NCBI RefSeq assembly: GCF_032854445.1
Contig: NC_088297.1
Coordinates: 13,563,039-13,627,038, forward strand
DNA: 64,000 nt
Source of the DNA: Liolophura sinensis
Lineage: Eukaryota > Mollusca > Polyplacophora > Chitonida > Chitonidae
Direction: 5' to 3'
The translations under genes and the position numbers were made by a program. Positions 22,701 through 33,403 of the stretch are shown here, piece after piece; positions within the stretch are counted from its first letter, which is position 1, and each line of letters starts with the position of its first letter. A model generated the notes under the pieces. It worked only from the letters and a program-made list of their open reading frames with translations. It did no database searches and was not told the origin of the DNA.

Positions 22701-23039
22701 TGACGACGGACTAACTTCGCTTCCGTCATCTTCGTTGGAATCGTCCAAGGTAGACGCTTCTGGTCTGGCACGCAACCCGTCGGTGTACATGGCGTTTGCG
22801 GAACCATTGTCTTCCGTTGCGGAATATCCACAGTAATAAGGCTTGAGACTGCTCAAAGATGTATAGGTTTTGTTGGTGTCCCACGTGTTGCTCTCTTGCC
22901 TGGGAGGCGAAGAATGACCGACAGTGTCATAGCATACCGCAGTTTCTTGAGGCCGGGCTGTGTACGTCTGTAAGTGTTGAGACTCAGTTGCGACGTTGTC
23001 GTCAACTTTACCACAGTTTCCGATCTCCGTTGAAGACAT
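16668..23039 (-). CDS. tbr: T-brain/Eomes-type T-box transcription factor (six coding exons)
   Basis: Coding exons in transcript order: 23039-22249, 20865-20711, 18375-18260, 17958-17812, 17392-17331 and 16719-16668. All introns are GT..AG and the phases join without a break (2, 1, 0, 0, 2). The start is the ATG at 23037-23039, chosen over an upstream in-frame ATG because it follows stop-rich leader-like sequence and gives a normal T-brain N terminus. The protein has about 230 residues of Ser/Pro/Tyr/Gln-rich N terminus, then a complete T-box domain. Motifs include [68 protein letters not shown] and [17 protein letters not shown]. The wording of the domain points to the Tbr1/Eomes/Tbx21 subfamily rather than Brachyury or Tbx2/4/6. 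Such proteins bind T-site DNA in the nucleus and act in early patterning and neural development. As read, translation stops 16 residues after the last intron. Confidence 0.88.
17098..17290. repeat. 24-bp tandem repeat in the last T-brain intron
   Basis: About eight units of 'gattccagaggatatacagt' plus 'cact', 40 bp downstream of the exon 5 donor. One minus frame is open and reads as I-S-S-G-I-S-D-C repeats. That frame is not continuous with exon 5, which hits a stop right after its donor. Confidence 0.9.
17331..17392 (-). CDS. tbr: T-brain exon 5 (end of T-box)
   Basis: 62 bp; acceptor TTTTAG at 17393, donor GTAGGT at 17330. Encodes the C-terminal T-box helix that enters the DNA minor groove ([11 protein letters not shown]). 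Confidence 0.9.
17812..17958 (-). CDS. tbr: T-brain exon 4
   Basis: 147 bp, phase 0 at both ends; acceptor TTTCAG, donor GTGAGT. Encodes [11 protein letters not shown] to A-Y-Q-N-T-D. The sequence after 'VIEVG' (TSSPGDQK) is shorter than in vertebrate Eomes. Confidence 0.9.
18260..18375 (-). CDS. tbr: T-brain exon 3
   Basis: 116 bp; acceptor TTGTAG, donor GTAAGT. Encodes the [11 protein letters not shown] core and G-K-L-K-L-T-N-N-K. Confidence 0.9.
18376..20710. other. T-brain intron of 2.3 kb
   Basis: AT-rich, with no SINE recognised and no ORF of note. Its freedom from repeats, compared with the rest of the window, is unusual and may mark regulatory DNA. Confidence 0.6.
20711..20865 (-). 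CDS. tbr: T-brain exon 2
   Basis: 155 bp; acceptor TTCCAG at 20866, donor GTGAGT at 20710. Encodes R-M-F-P through the [15 protein letters not shown]-contact strand. Confidence 0.92.
20866..22248. other. T-brain first coding intron
   Basis: 1.4 kb, AT-rich, repeat-free by eye. No feature beyond the splice sites is supported. Confidence 0.6.
22249..23039 (-). CDS. tbr: T-brain exon 1 with start codon
   Basis: 791 bp. Encodes the disordered N terminus (acidic patch [11 protein letters not shown] near residue 100; Pro/Tyr/Gln-rich to about 230) and the first 30 or so residues of the T-box, ending in phase 2 at donor GTGAGT (22248). Confidence 0.9.
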
Positions 23040-23410
23040 TGTATTATAAATATAAGTGTAATCAATTACAGAATGTCCGGTTAAGTATGTTAACACTTTG
23101 AATCTGTGTACTTCTCACCTCGATGCGTTCAGCGTAGTGTAAGGTAGAAATCGCACTTTTGCACACCTCCTGTGATTATCACTTGATCGACTTGTCAGTG
23201 GCGGTTAGGGCTTCCCTTGTTACCAAATATCTAGCACTCAGTTCACGTTCTGTATCAAAAAGCACCAAGCGTTTAGCACTTTTGGCTTCTAATGCAAAAG
23301 CTGTTTTTCATGAGCCACGAAGTTTCTTTGCTGATTAATGTGGCTGTACAGTGGAGGACAGGCCAAGTCGATGTTTTTCAGACAGGTCCACATGCCTACT
23401 TATAAGGCTC
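23040..23410 (-). promoter_or_regulatory. Probable 5' leader and core promoter of the T-brain gene
   Basis: On the minus strand a TATA-like 'cttataagtagg' lies near 23398-23408, about 365 bp before the ATG, with no long ORF between. Transcription would start near 23375. Support is positional. Confidence 0.3.
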
Positions 23411-26400
23411 GATCAACAAGTGGTCATTGTTGCGCCGAAACCGTGGGTAGCAGAAAGCTGAATTCTGATTGGTCCGTGCAAAAGCAGTGACACACGGGGC
23501 GATCAGTTGCGCGTGCGGTATTGTTTCCGGTAAAGCTCTGGCAATCAGGTTGACTGACCATCAGCGAGCTCGTGCTGAGAACACAGAGTGACCACTGGCT
23601 GACCAAATGACCATCCTAGAGTCGCTATAAACCCGGGGACAAGCAGCAGGGGTGCTTTTGTCTTTCAGTGGAACCCTGGCAAAGCCATATATTGTCCACG
23701 AAATGTCTGGATATTAACCTCTTCCCGCTGTCCTATTTGCACCCCCTTCCCCGTCACCCCCTGCTAGACAACAGCCCTTGTCCAAGCCGCATGATCATAA
23801 TAAATTATTTCGAATGAGGGCAAAAAAGAATCTATTCACATCAAGATTATATACAACATAGAAGACACTGTCTTGGATTCGGGTCTTCTTCCAACGAACT
23901 TTACGGCATTATGAATTGCCTTAACAAAGGGTACCATACAGTACAAGGTTTATAGGGCTTTTATTTTACCAGATTACATGTGTGTGATTATAGTGCCGCT
24001 GGGTTCTAAAATTGTCTGTGTGGTTTTAATAAATTGCAATTCTGTACTGACAAAATTGAAGAAGAATTAATGTACGTAATTATGTAAGTAACAAGCCTAT
24101 ATGGTACAATGTAAACTAACGCTATTGCACTTTTTTTCCGTTTCGTGCATACCAAATACACTGCACAGAGTGTAATATATGCGTATATTTGTTAATAAAT
24201 TGAAAAATGTAGAAAGATTACCAAATTTGGCCATAAGGATGTTTTTATGAAAATGTCCTAACGGGAGACATCGTTTGGGTAGAAAAATGCCCGTAACAAT
24301 AGACAGCATATACGTCAATATATATGGTATACTGTATATGTCAGTGTGGTTAAATCTTTATAGCAGACGACCAACTAAAGTACAAAATGTTTAACGAAAC
24401 TGACTTAATTAGTACCTGCAAGTGTCTCACTGCTTTTGGCAATTTGAGGTTGGACTGTGTGTTTTCATATCAGCAACACGCAGCAAATTCCACAAACATG
24501 TGCTCTGAAAACTGAAGTGTCATATATAACTGTAATATAACGTTAGGATAACACTTTCTGCAGTGTTTAAAAAAATGTAACACTTCACACTATGCTTTGA
24601 AAACGTTATAAACTGAAATTATCTAGTGCCAAATTTTTAAATACTTTAAGTGTTGTGTTCCTCATTCTGAATGTTAAAAATGTTGTAATCAAACAATATG
24701 ACACATTCAATATTCAGCTTAACGATGTTGCCACTAACATTTTTACAAAATTGAACCGTGTATGATTTGTAGGCTCAGAAAAATGTGGAACATTCGAGTT
24801 TTTAAGAGAGTGCGGGAAAACTGGAACGTTGAAAAAACCTAATCAAAAGCAAAATTATGTCAGTCTTCGTGGATCTGTGACTGAATCTACCAATTAGACG
24901 CTCTGATTGTTGCTCTACGACACAGAGCAGGTGCTCGTATTCCGTAGTCGGTGCTTCCACGTTACACGCGACTCTAGTGTACAGCCAGACAGTGTGTAAT
25001 TCCTGAGCAACCCCAGGTTTGCTGAATTCTGTTACTTTAGCACTTTAGCTTGAGCGCAGGTGACTTTATAAGTACAACAGATACGTTATTTTAACGGCGA
25101 TATATTGGCATACATAGTTCCTGATTCACTGCTCTATGCACGTATAAATCTACTTATACATTACATGTACAGTTCGAAGTTTCAAAAAATTTCCAACGGT
25201 TTTTACAGTAAAGCTTCATCGACATTTTTTTTTGTATTATATACCATATCCGTCAAAAATTTTTTGAAATATATCAATATATATCGCACCATGCTACATC
25301 CAATTACTTCTGTATACCACTACGTAGTAGTAAAAATGGTGTTTATTTGTATTGAGTCTAATATATAACATAATTATACCATATTATTGAGCTTAACATG
25401 AGCGTAACTGTACATTTATAAAAACAATGCAGGATTTTTCTTAATTATAAGACAGCAGTACAACTTTTAAAAAAACCAATGGTTCAAGACTACCAGTATC
25501 ACTGTAGCTGTACACAAATAACAAAAGCAATATCTTTCTTAGATAATAATCCTTTGGACAAAATTAGTGACGTCAATTTTTACGCAGACATGAATGCAGG
25601 CTGTTTCATCCACGTATACAAAGTAAGCAAACAAGCAAGCAAAGTAATGATTTCGGCATGAGCCATGCCATGACTGTGTTTGACGTCAGGCTGCTGAGAG
25701 CGAGTGACATGTAATCGGGGAGCTTCCATGCAGTCACTGTGACACGGAACTCAGTCGTTCGTGTTTGACGTAAGTTTGAGTTTTTGAATGAATTCTTATG
25801 ACGTGACGTGACATGCGTCATATGACGGATGAGCGGCGTGTCATCATGATGAGATGAAGGTAAACAATGGTTTAAGCTAGGCCAATATACAGATGAAAAA
25901 AATTTTTGAAAAAGGGGGAAAAAAGCAGAATAATTCAACCAAGAATTTTATTTTGTTGTTTTTATATAATAGCGCCTTTTTACAGCAGAACTCTTTGATC
26001 GCTTTTTTATCAACTCATATAAACTTATAACTGGATTTGTAATTAATTTTATCCCTAATACAACTGTAAAAAGGTGAATAAATATTGCCTTCACTAAACT
26101 GTGATGAAATTTGCAGTTATGTTCACATTAAAACTGTTGGGGAATTTATTTGTTTGTTTCTCACCTTTTTTTACTATTTTTATTGTTATTTATAGACTTC
26201 TTTCATCTTTCTTTATTTTGATCATTTGCGCGATTTAAAATCAAGGGGCAAAGAATTATTGAATAAAAATATTACATAAAATACAAATTGACCCATATCG
26301 ATGGAAAATTTGAACCTGGTGACAGGCACAGCCAATCCCCCACCCAACTCAACCCCAAAGCCACGCCCATGCACTGTTGGCTATGAGAAAGGCAAAGGAG

Positions 26401-27270
26401 ACCATAGCTTTTGTGCCTAAGTGTGTTACGGATTTAGTGGTTCTTTCACAGCCACTTTCGGGCTGTTCATCTACCGTCATAATTATACCTGAATTAACCC
26501 GGCTTAAGAGGTATGGAGCCATAAAGGTCTTCCTATGTGGTGTGAAATATCCATCGCCAATTGCATCATGGCAGAATAACAAGCCCAATTAGAACACGTT
26601 GTGTACTGACATACAGATTTACATTTGCGTTTAAATGGAATCTAAATTGAATTGGGTTAGTTATGTATATAGTTATGGTTTAACTCCACGTGTACGTCAT
26701 GGTATATTCTGCTTCAGTTTTAGACACTTCTGAGCATAGGTAACAACGGGGAATTCTTCACGGGAATATATTAATTTTTTCTTTCACAAAGCCCAAATTT
26801 AATGCCATTCATGTCACACAGCGGCTGGAAGCAGTAAATGGACTTTCGCATTTACCAGCAGCAAGACGAGTTTGTAACAAAATCATTCAACATAAAGTGG
26901 GCCACGGAGTGTGATCCGTGGGGGCTAAAATAAAAGGCAAAAATAAAATTTGTTTTAAAAAACATCACAATTATTGCAAGAATGATTTTATTAATCAGTA
27001 CTGTGTTTTGCTTCATCTTCAAATTACAAAAGAAAAAAAAAAATTAAAAAACCACTGACCGCCATAATGCTTTGAATCACAAGCTCCTCAAACAATTCAT
27101 GTCTCAGTTTCTTTATTTTCACGGGTATCTTTATTTAAACTGCATATCGTTTGTTACAACTTGTAAACACAGACACCATGTAACAAAAACAACAAGTTCG
27201 TGAGATTTTCTTACTCGTAAATCTTTAACAGCTTTATTTCTAAAGACATTCACAATAATGAGAGTTTGAA
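23411..27270. other. 3.9 kb without recognised gene
   Basis: No exon chain, SINE or transposon was recognised. Two overlapping ORFs (26349-26592, one per strand) have non-repetitive composition but no start or splice support. The part next to the T-brain promoter may hold regulatory DNA. Confidence 0.5.
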
Positions 27271-27280
27271 TCTTCTGCTA

Positions 27281-27830
27281 CATAAGCATTTACTTGAACA
27301 GTTAGAATGAAACTCTAGGTGAGGTAAATGGACAAGATGCCGGGTTTTAGCTGTTGATTGTGACCATGCATTTGGTCTGTCGTCGCTGCTCTGGTTTTCG
27401 TTGTGTGCGGTAGTCTTTATTATTGTATTCGTTGTTATTGCAGAGACCAGGATCAGGGGACGCGTAAGTTGCTTCTGTTTAAGCATTTACTTGACCAGTT
27501 AGAATAAAATCATAAATAAGGTAAACAACGTGCTGTATTTTAGCGGTTAATTGTGACTATGCATTTACCAACTATCACACTGTCGTCGCTGCTTAGGTTT
27601 TCGCTTTCGTTTTTTTATTGTATCCCAGCAATGGCCAGATTTAGGGGATGTATGGGTGGCTACTATATAAGCTTTTACGCATACAGGGAGAAAATAAAAC
27701 AATGGCTTGAGCTAAATGGACAAGATACCAGTTGCGCGTGTGACCATTTGTCAACTATTAGACTGACATCGCTGATCTCGTTTTACTCTCCGGGCTGTAA
27801 GTGTTCCATTGTATTACTGCATAAACCAGG
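27281..27830 (+). repeat. Three diverged tandem units of about 190-200 bp
   Basis: 'aagcatttacttgaacagtt' at 27286 recurs as 'aagcatttacttgaccagtt' at 27482. 'gaccatgcattt', 'gactatgcattt' and 'gaccatttgtc' recur at about 27361, 27554 and 27741, each followed by a 'gtcgtcgctg'-like motif. Confidence 0.7.
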
Positions 27831-27835
27831 GTAAA

Positions 27836-27976
27836 TGGGAAGATCTTCCAGCAACCTGCGGATGGTTGTGAGTTTTCCCCGGGCTCTGCCCCATTTCCTC
27901 CCTCCATAATGCTGATGGCCTTCGTATGAGTGAAATATAGTATGGCGTAAAACACGAATCAAATATAAATAACTAA
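27836..27976 (+). mobile_element. SINE family A, head missing
   Basis: 'cagcaacctgcggatggttg' to 'aaacacgaatcaaatataaa': middle, 3' body and tail. Confidence 0.85.
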
Positions 27977-28104
27977 ATCTTTAGAACGAACTTTAGTCTG
28001 CACAGACGGCCATAGAAGTGTTGTCGACTGCTTAAAGACACGTGTTCCCAACAAACAGCGAAGAATGGACGAATTTAGAAATATAAAACACCAAACAGAC
28101 TAAA

Positions 28105-28345
28105 ACGAGAGCAGTGACTACAAGGTGATAGTTGGCATGTCATCACAAGGTACAGCCGGTGAAATCCGGTCTCTTCTCATTTTACCTCGGCTAGGGTTTT
28201 ATTCCAACTGTTCATGTAGTAGCGTGCTTAAATATTGGCGACATACACGTTCCCTAGCACCATGGGTTAAACAGAGCTGTAGGTAAACAACGCAGTGAGG
28301 TTAGTTCAAATTTGTTAGGCGTCACTGGTCTAGAATTACTAGGCT
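28105..28345 (+). repeat. Dispersed repeat R2, copy 2
   Basis: 'gtgatagttggcatgtcatc', 'gaaatccggtctctt' and the end 'ggcgtcactggtctagaa' match copies at 10159 and 46895. Confidence 0.7.
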
Positions 28346-28365
28346 ACAATTACTATTTTTTTTTT

Positions 28366-28440
28366 TTTTTTTACCGTTGAACAAGCCAGGATTGAACTCA
28401 CGAACATCACAACTTACCACCGAGCCACGCCAAAGTCTGC
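28366..28440 (-). repeat. tRNA-like sequence on the minus strand
   Basis: Reads 'tggctcggtggtaag' (A-box-like) and 'gagttcaatcctgg' (B-box-like), then a run of A on that strand. Probably a SINE head. Confidence 0.4.
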
Positions 28441-28676
28441 CTTTATTTAGCTCGTTTTGTCCGATATCGACAGGTGTTAATTTGTAAGGTAGCAGAATGT
28501 TCTCCATGGTAACCGTATCTAACTGTATACTACTAACTGAATTACAGACACGTGCGTATTGTGCGTTTTCACTTCTGACCAGACTCCGTGATTCCATTGT
28601 TCCAAGTCAAAAAACTGGAGGTCTGTAATTAGTAGGCACTGAATTCTAGTCTATCGTTCTGTTAGCAATATACATA

Positions 28677-28768
28677 TCGTGCCAGGCATCCGCAATCTAC
28701 GGGATCGACAATACTAGCAATATATATATAGTGCCAGCCATCTACTAACCAACGGGATAGACCATGTT

Positions 28769-28824
<56 letters not shown>

Positions 28825-28960
28825 TCAGGCATCCAAAAACTAACTGTATAGACCATGCTAACAATGTACATATCCTGTCAGGCATCCACACACTAACGGG
28901 ATAGACCTTGTTATATATATAATTATATGTATAATTATATATAATATAACAGGTGATGCT
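28677..28960 (+). repeat. Four diverged units of 50-90 bp joined by AT runs
   Basis: Units start 'gccaggcatccgcaat' (28681), 'gccagccatctactaa' (28733), 'gtcaggcatccaaaaac' (28824) and 'gtcaggcatccacacac' (28876). Each is followed by 'gggatagacc'-like sequence and AT dinucleotides. A part recurs inverted near 49650-49670. Confidence 0.75.
28772..28820. repeat. (AT)n microsatellite
   Basis: Uninterrupted AT dinucleotide run of about 24 units. Confidence 0.95.
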
Positions 28961-29206
28961 AACATAAGCTAGCATCCTTTATTGCGTCAAAACAGGTAAT
29001 CACTTTAAAAGATTAAATATATCAAACGTAGATTTTGTCATTGCTACAAATCATATATTCATATATGTATATATATCATATAAGATTTAGCTTTATTTTT
29101 TGGCCTAAAGCACAAATGAGCCAACAACATGGGAGTTTTGGGATGGAACTCTTTTGTCATTAGAGGTAAAAATTGCTACTGTATCAGGTGAATGCTCAGA
29201 AATGTT
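28949..29206 (+). repeat. Dispersed repeat F, left part (host of the array)
   Basis: Matches 37560-37793 ('aagctagcatccttta', 'gcgtcaaaacaggtaatcac', 'gctcagaaatgtt'). The match breaks at 29206, where the 444-bp repeat starts, and resumes at 36547. Confidence 0.8.
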
Positions 29207-29650
29207 GGCCTCGGACCCCCATTAATTTTCCATAAGCGACAATGTTAACGTCTAGCGCTGTAGCTCAGTCCCAAACATTCCGTGGCCAATAAGCTTTGGT
29301 GCATACCTGGCCCAGCCTGTGAGAAAGAAGCCATAAAAATCTTGACATGGGTTGACCGTCAAAATCTGGACCTTTCCATGCCGGCAGCTGGGAGGCGTGC
29401 CTAGCAACGCCAAGGGGACGTCACTCGCAGCCTCATCACTACCTCACACCTTGTGTCCTCTCACCCAGAATTTCAAACTTTCATCAATAAAGCTCATACC
29501 TCCTCAAAGTTTAGACAGTTTCCAGCATTTTAATACCAAGCATGCACCTGTGCACCAAAAATGGACGCCTGGGAGCAAAAAAAGACTTTATACCCTAAAA
29601 TTCACAGAACTACAACCGAAAAACGGAAGTTGTAATGGGGGTCTGTGTCC
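29207..29650 (+). mobile_element. 444-bp direct repeat, copy 1
   Basis: Starts 'ggcctcggacccccatta' and ends with the inverse-like 'taatgggggtctgtgtcc', so the repeat has short inverted ends around its direct-repeat body. It is identical but for a few bases to 32102-32545 and 36103-36546, all exactly 444 bp. TGTT precedes it at 29203-29206. It contains a 110-codon open + frame whose stop lies just past its right end (29352-29684). A diverged solo copy at 47227-47677 keeps part of that frame in outline. Confidence 0.9.
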
Positions 29651-30343
29651 TATCACACCAGCCAACTTTTTTCAAAATCAATGATTTTTGCACCACATAA
29701 TTCCTGACACTTCTGAACCTCACAGGCAAAATTAGGGCTTGATACATGCAGAAACTTTGGAGTTGGATGAATTCAAGTTGGGGTACCCCCATCTTGGACA
29801 TGTGTCTTTTTTTCAGGGTAAAATATCTCTGAAGGGTAAACTTTGAAGCTTTGCAGTGCATATACCGTTCAAGATATCTCCATCAGGTCAACTGCTTTGG
29901 AAAGACAAGATGTTTATCTGCAAGAAAAGTTAAAAAAATCACATTGACAGAGCACTTTAGACTTTTCAAAAGCAACCATTTAGAGAAATATACATTTTTA
30001 AGAAGACTTTTCTACTCAGAGCAGCTTTAAATATCAAAGTTACAAGCCAAAAGTGTCAAAGCATACATCAAAATATAGGCAATTTATCTGACAATTAAAT
30101 GTCAAAATATAAGACATTTACTTTAGCAACTACGTGAAAAAAATTGACTGACAATGTGGTAGGGGGTATCAAAGCAGATTGTCACAATTTTGGAACAATC
30201 ATTTGTGACCAAAATCAAAGCAAGAATAATGCCTCAAGGTGATGAAGACCTACTCACAGGCACTTTTTCAGTGGACAGGACTTAAGAAAAGACTAGTATC
30301 CCAGTTCCCCACTGAAACACATGATGAAACCCTTTAAAAGACC
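29651..30343. other. Non-coding part of internal region 1
   Basis: 690 bp between the 444-bp repeat and the transposase remnant, AT-rich, matching 32546-33220 of internal region 2 with a few small indels. No ORF of note. Confidence 0.7.
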
Positions 30344-30372
30344 ACCCACATGCCCCCTGGTCCGAGTATAAT

Positions 30373-31353
30373 ATGGGGAACGAGATTGGCGAGGGATTGG
30401 CGAGGCAAGGTGTTTTAGCCAAGCACGTAACCACGGACGGTGACTCCAGGTCAGCCAAGGGCGTGGAGGACGGCATCCGACTGGTCGAGCCACTGTGGGA
30501 GGTCGAACGGTTAGCAGACCCCACGCACCTTGGTAGATCCCAGTTCAAGAAATGTAACCAGGCTAAGTTCAGCGATGCCATGTTCGAAGGACAGGGCCGA
30601 ACGAGGGAAGCCAGGAAGAAAGCACAGAAGGTGTTGAGTCAGGATATTAAGGCCAGGTGTAGCTTGATATTTTCTCAACTTATGTCTTAGCACATTGGTG
30701 ACATGAGGAAAATAAAAACTTACCTACCCAGGGTTGTGGATGCAACGGTCAGGTGTTACGGTGGTGACTGTTCCAAATGCCACAGAAACAGTGTGGTTTG
30801 CTCCAGAGGGGAAACCAGCAGCTGGTGGGAGAGGTCCCTGTTTTTATCCACCAGTAAACTCTGCCCTTTCAACATGGATGACAACGACAGGAAACTATTG
30901 ACCCAAGTACTGCACATGAGGTTGAGCGAGACAGCCGTCGCCAGTCTCCGGATGAACACCAGCACTCAAAAGTGCGAAGCTGTCAACAGATCACTCAAGA
31001 ATGTAAACTACAGCAGAAATATGGAGGGAAGGGCGGCGTCCACAATCCACAGACTTAACAATGGCCAGGACAAGTCCACGGCTGCCAAACTCCAAGCTGT
31101 CAGCGCCAGTATTTCACTTAGGAGCGAGAAAACAGTACAACAGATTGAAAGGGTGAACCAGTACCACAAGGTTTATAAGAAGCGACAGTTAAGGGGAGAT
31201 CACTCTGCAATACGGCCAGAAAACTCCGAGAGCACATTGAGTACAGGCTTTCAAATCCAGAAGAGAAAACTGACTATGCCAAGGGATAACTGGACAGCAC
31301 CCCAACAGATCACACATACGCTAGATATTTGTAACCGCCAGTTTTGTATATAA
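30373..31353 (+). pseudogene. Mutator-like transposase remnant, copy 1
   Basis: The N-terminal two-thirds are missing: compared with copy 2, about 1.2 kb is deleted with the joint in 'cccaca' near 30345. Reading starts at an in-frame ATG (30373). T-T-D-G-D-S-R-S-A-K-G-V follows, the likely first catalytic aspartate region of a DDE-type enzyme. Next comes a 36-codon block that copy 2 lacks, then a TAG at 30688-30690. After the stop the same frame continues (30703) with C-Y-G-G-D-C-S-K-C, a cysteine motif, then T-Q-K-C-E-A-V-N-R and H-R-L-N-N-G-Q-D-K-S-T. A 4-bp loss near 31190 shifts the last 50 codons. I place it with the Mutator-like transposases common in marine invertebrates by these motifs; the exact family needs a search. 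Confidence 0.65.
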
Positions 31354-31444
31354 TTTGTCACTGCTGTTGTCGCTTATGAAAGAAATTAAAAAATGATAAC
31401 AGAAATTGAGCAAAATCTGAAAAAACATCTGTTATTTATTATTT

Positions 31445-31843
31445 TTAATGAGGGGAAACCAACCTGCTCAGTCTTAAATGCAGCATGCACCTTGCATACT
31501 GCCCATGGCCGAGACAGCGCCCTACGTTGCAGCAGCGCTGCCTGTTATTGTTAACACAGTGCGGTTCCAAGCTTATGTGGTCCACATTTACACAGCGCGT
31601 GTTGTGGCACACGTGTGAACAATCAAGCTCGGGATCTAAATGTGACAGCCGCTGTCTGGCCATATAAACAAGTCTGCTGATGTGTTTCTTCTTCCATCGA
31701 TGTGTGACGGGGTCTTCGTAGGAGGCAAGGCCATATCGACCATCCCTCATCAATGGTCCAGTCCACACTCGACAGGCTGCGTTTTCGCTATAAACACTGC
31801 AACTTTCAATTTTTGCAGCAATTTCTGCTCTGAACGTCTCCAT
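31445..31843 (-). CDS. His-Cys box (I-PpoI-like) endonuclease, intact copy
   Basis: 132 residues from the ATG at 31841-31843 (the frame extends two codons further upstream without another ATG). The core C-S-H-V-C-H-N-T-R-C-V-N-V-D-H matches the His-Me finger of the Physarum homing enzyme I-PpoI. H77 would be the general base and N98 the metal ligand, exactly 21 residues apart as in I-PpoI (H98/N119). Zinc site 1 would be C24, C79, C84 and H89; zinc site 2 C104, C110, H113 and C119. Upstream lies a small basic segment (R-W-K-K-K-H) suited to DNA contact. Such enzymes cut double-stranded DNA at long sites. Here the gene converges on a transposase, not on a group I intron. All metal and catalytic residues are present, so it may be active. 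It has no nuclear signal that I can name and no introns. Confidence 0.8.
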   Translation of the reverse strand: METFRAEIAAKIESCSVYSENAACRVWTGPLMRDGRYGLASYEDPVTHRWKKKHISRLVYMARQRLSHLDPELDCSHVCHNTRCVNVDHISLEPHCVNNNRQRCCNVGRCLGHGQYARCMLHLRLSRLVSPH

Positions 31844-32101
31844 TTTCAAGCGTAGGAATACTAGAACGTTTCATGTTGTTCATTTCAGGATGCCTATACA
31901 CATGCTACCCTACACGGAACAGCATTTTACCGATTTTTCATCAAAATGGATATTTTCAAAAAATGAATAGCCCCAAGAAGCTATAAAATGGCTCAATCAA
32001 TGCAAAACACATCACAGACATACCCACCAAAAATTATCAGGCTGCTGCAAAATCTAAGCGCATAGTGACAATTTTCACATTTTGGTGACTTCGTCAGTAC
32101 A

Positions 32102-32545
32102 GGCCTCGGACCCCCATTAATTTTCCATAAGCGACAATGTTAACGTCTAGCGCTGTAGCTCAGTCCCAAACATTCCGTGGCCAATAAGCTTTGGTGCATA
32201 CCTGGCCCAGCCTGTGAGAAAGAAGCCATAAAAATCTTGACATAGGTTGACCGTCAAAATCTGGACCTTTCCATGCCGGCAGCTGGGAGGCGTGCCTAGC
32301 AACGCCAAGGGGACGTCACTCGCAGCCTCATCACTACCTCACACCTTGTGTCCTCTCACCCAGAATTTCAAACTTTCATCAATAAAGCTCATACCTCCTC
32401 AAAGTTTAGACAGTTTCCAGCATTTTAATACCAAGCATGCACCTGTGCACCAAAAATGGACGCCTGGGAGCAAAAAAAGACTTTATACCCTAAAATTCAC
32501 AGAACTACAACCGAAAAACGGAAGTTGTAATGGGGGTCTGTGTCC
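32102..32545 (+). mobile_element. 444-bp direct repeat, copy 2
   Basis: Lies between the two internal regions. Preceded by 'cagtaca' and followed by 'tatcacacc', not by TGTT, so it is an internal junction of the array. Confidence 0.9.
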
Positions 32546-33403
32546 TATCACACCAGCCAACTTTTTTCAAAATCAATGATTTTTGCACCACATAATTCCT
32601 GACACTTCTGAACCTCACAGGCAAAATTAGGGCTTGATACATGCAGAAACTTTGGAGTTGGATGAATTCAAGTTGGACATGTGTCTTTTTTCAGGGTAAA
32701 AAAACTCTGAAGGGTAAACTTTGAAGCTTTGCAGTGCATATACCGTTCAAGATATTTCCATCAGGTCAACTGCTTTGGAAAGACAAGATGTTTATCTGCA
32801 AGAAAAGTTAAAAAAATCACATTGACAGAGCACTTTAGACTTTTCAAAAGCAACCATTTAGAGAAATATACATTTTTAAGAAGACTTTTCTACTCAGAGC
32901 AGCTTTAAATATCAAAGTTACAAGCCAAAAGTGTCAAAGCATACATCAAAATATAGGCAATTTATCTGACAATTAAATGTCAAAATATAAGACATTTACT
33001 TTTGCAACTACGTGAAAAAAATTGACTGACAGTGTGGTAGGGGGTATCAAAGCGGATTGTCACAATTTTGGAACAATCATTTGTGACCAAAATCAAAGCA
33101 AGAATAATGCCTCAAGGTGATGAAGACCTACTCACAGGCACTTTTTCAGTGGACAGGACTTAAGAAAAGACTAGTATCCCAGTTCCCCACTGAAACACAT
33201 GATGAAACCCTTTAAAAGACCACCCAGTTAGGCCCCCACCCCACCCCGCCCTCCTCCCCCATGACTGCTGATTGGCTGACCAGCTCACCATGCAAAAACC
33301 TCCCAGCACCATTGCTGTTGTCTCACAGCAGGTTATTACTCTGCACAGTCACATCAAAAGGTGTCACATTGGCATCTACAACATATAAACAGAGAGGAAA
33401 AAT
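32546..33403. other. Non-coding part of internal region 2
   Basis: Matches 29651-30343, then a G+C-rich 'cccccaccccaccccgcc' segment at 33231-33250 unique to this copy because the corresponding part of copy 1 is deleted. Confidence 0.7.

Noticed and set aside
22517-23101. Long ORFs overlapping T-brain exon 1 in other frames and on +
   Set aside because: Shadow frames of a GC-richer true exon; the T-box motifs lie only in the called frame.
26349-26592. Gene on either strand
   Set aside because: Two overlapping ORFs of similar length with no splice, leader or family evidence.
29352-29684. 110-codon ORF starting in each 444-bp repeat
   Set aside because: Its three copies are identical because the repeats are recent. 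The solo copy at 47227-47677 keeps only part of it, and no domain is seen. Noted under the repeat, not called as a gene.
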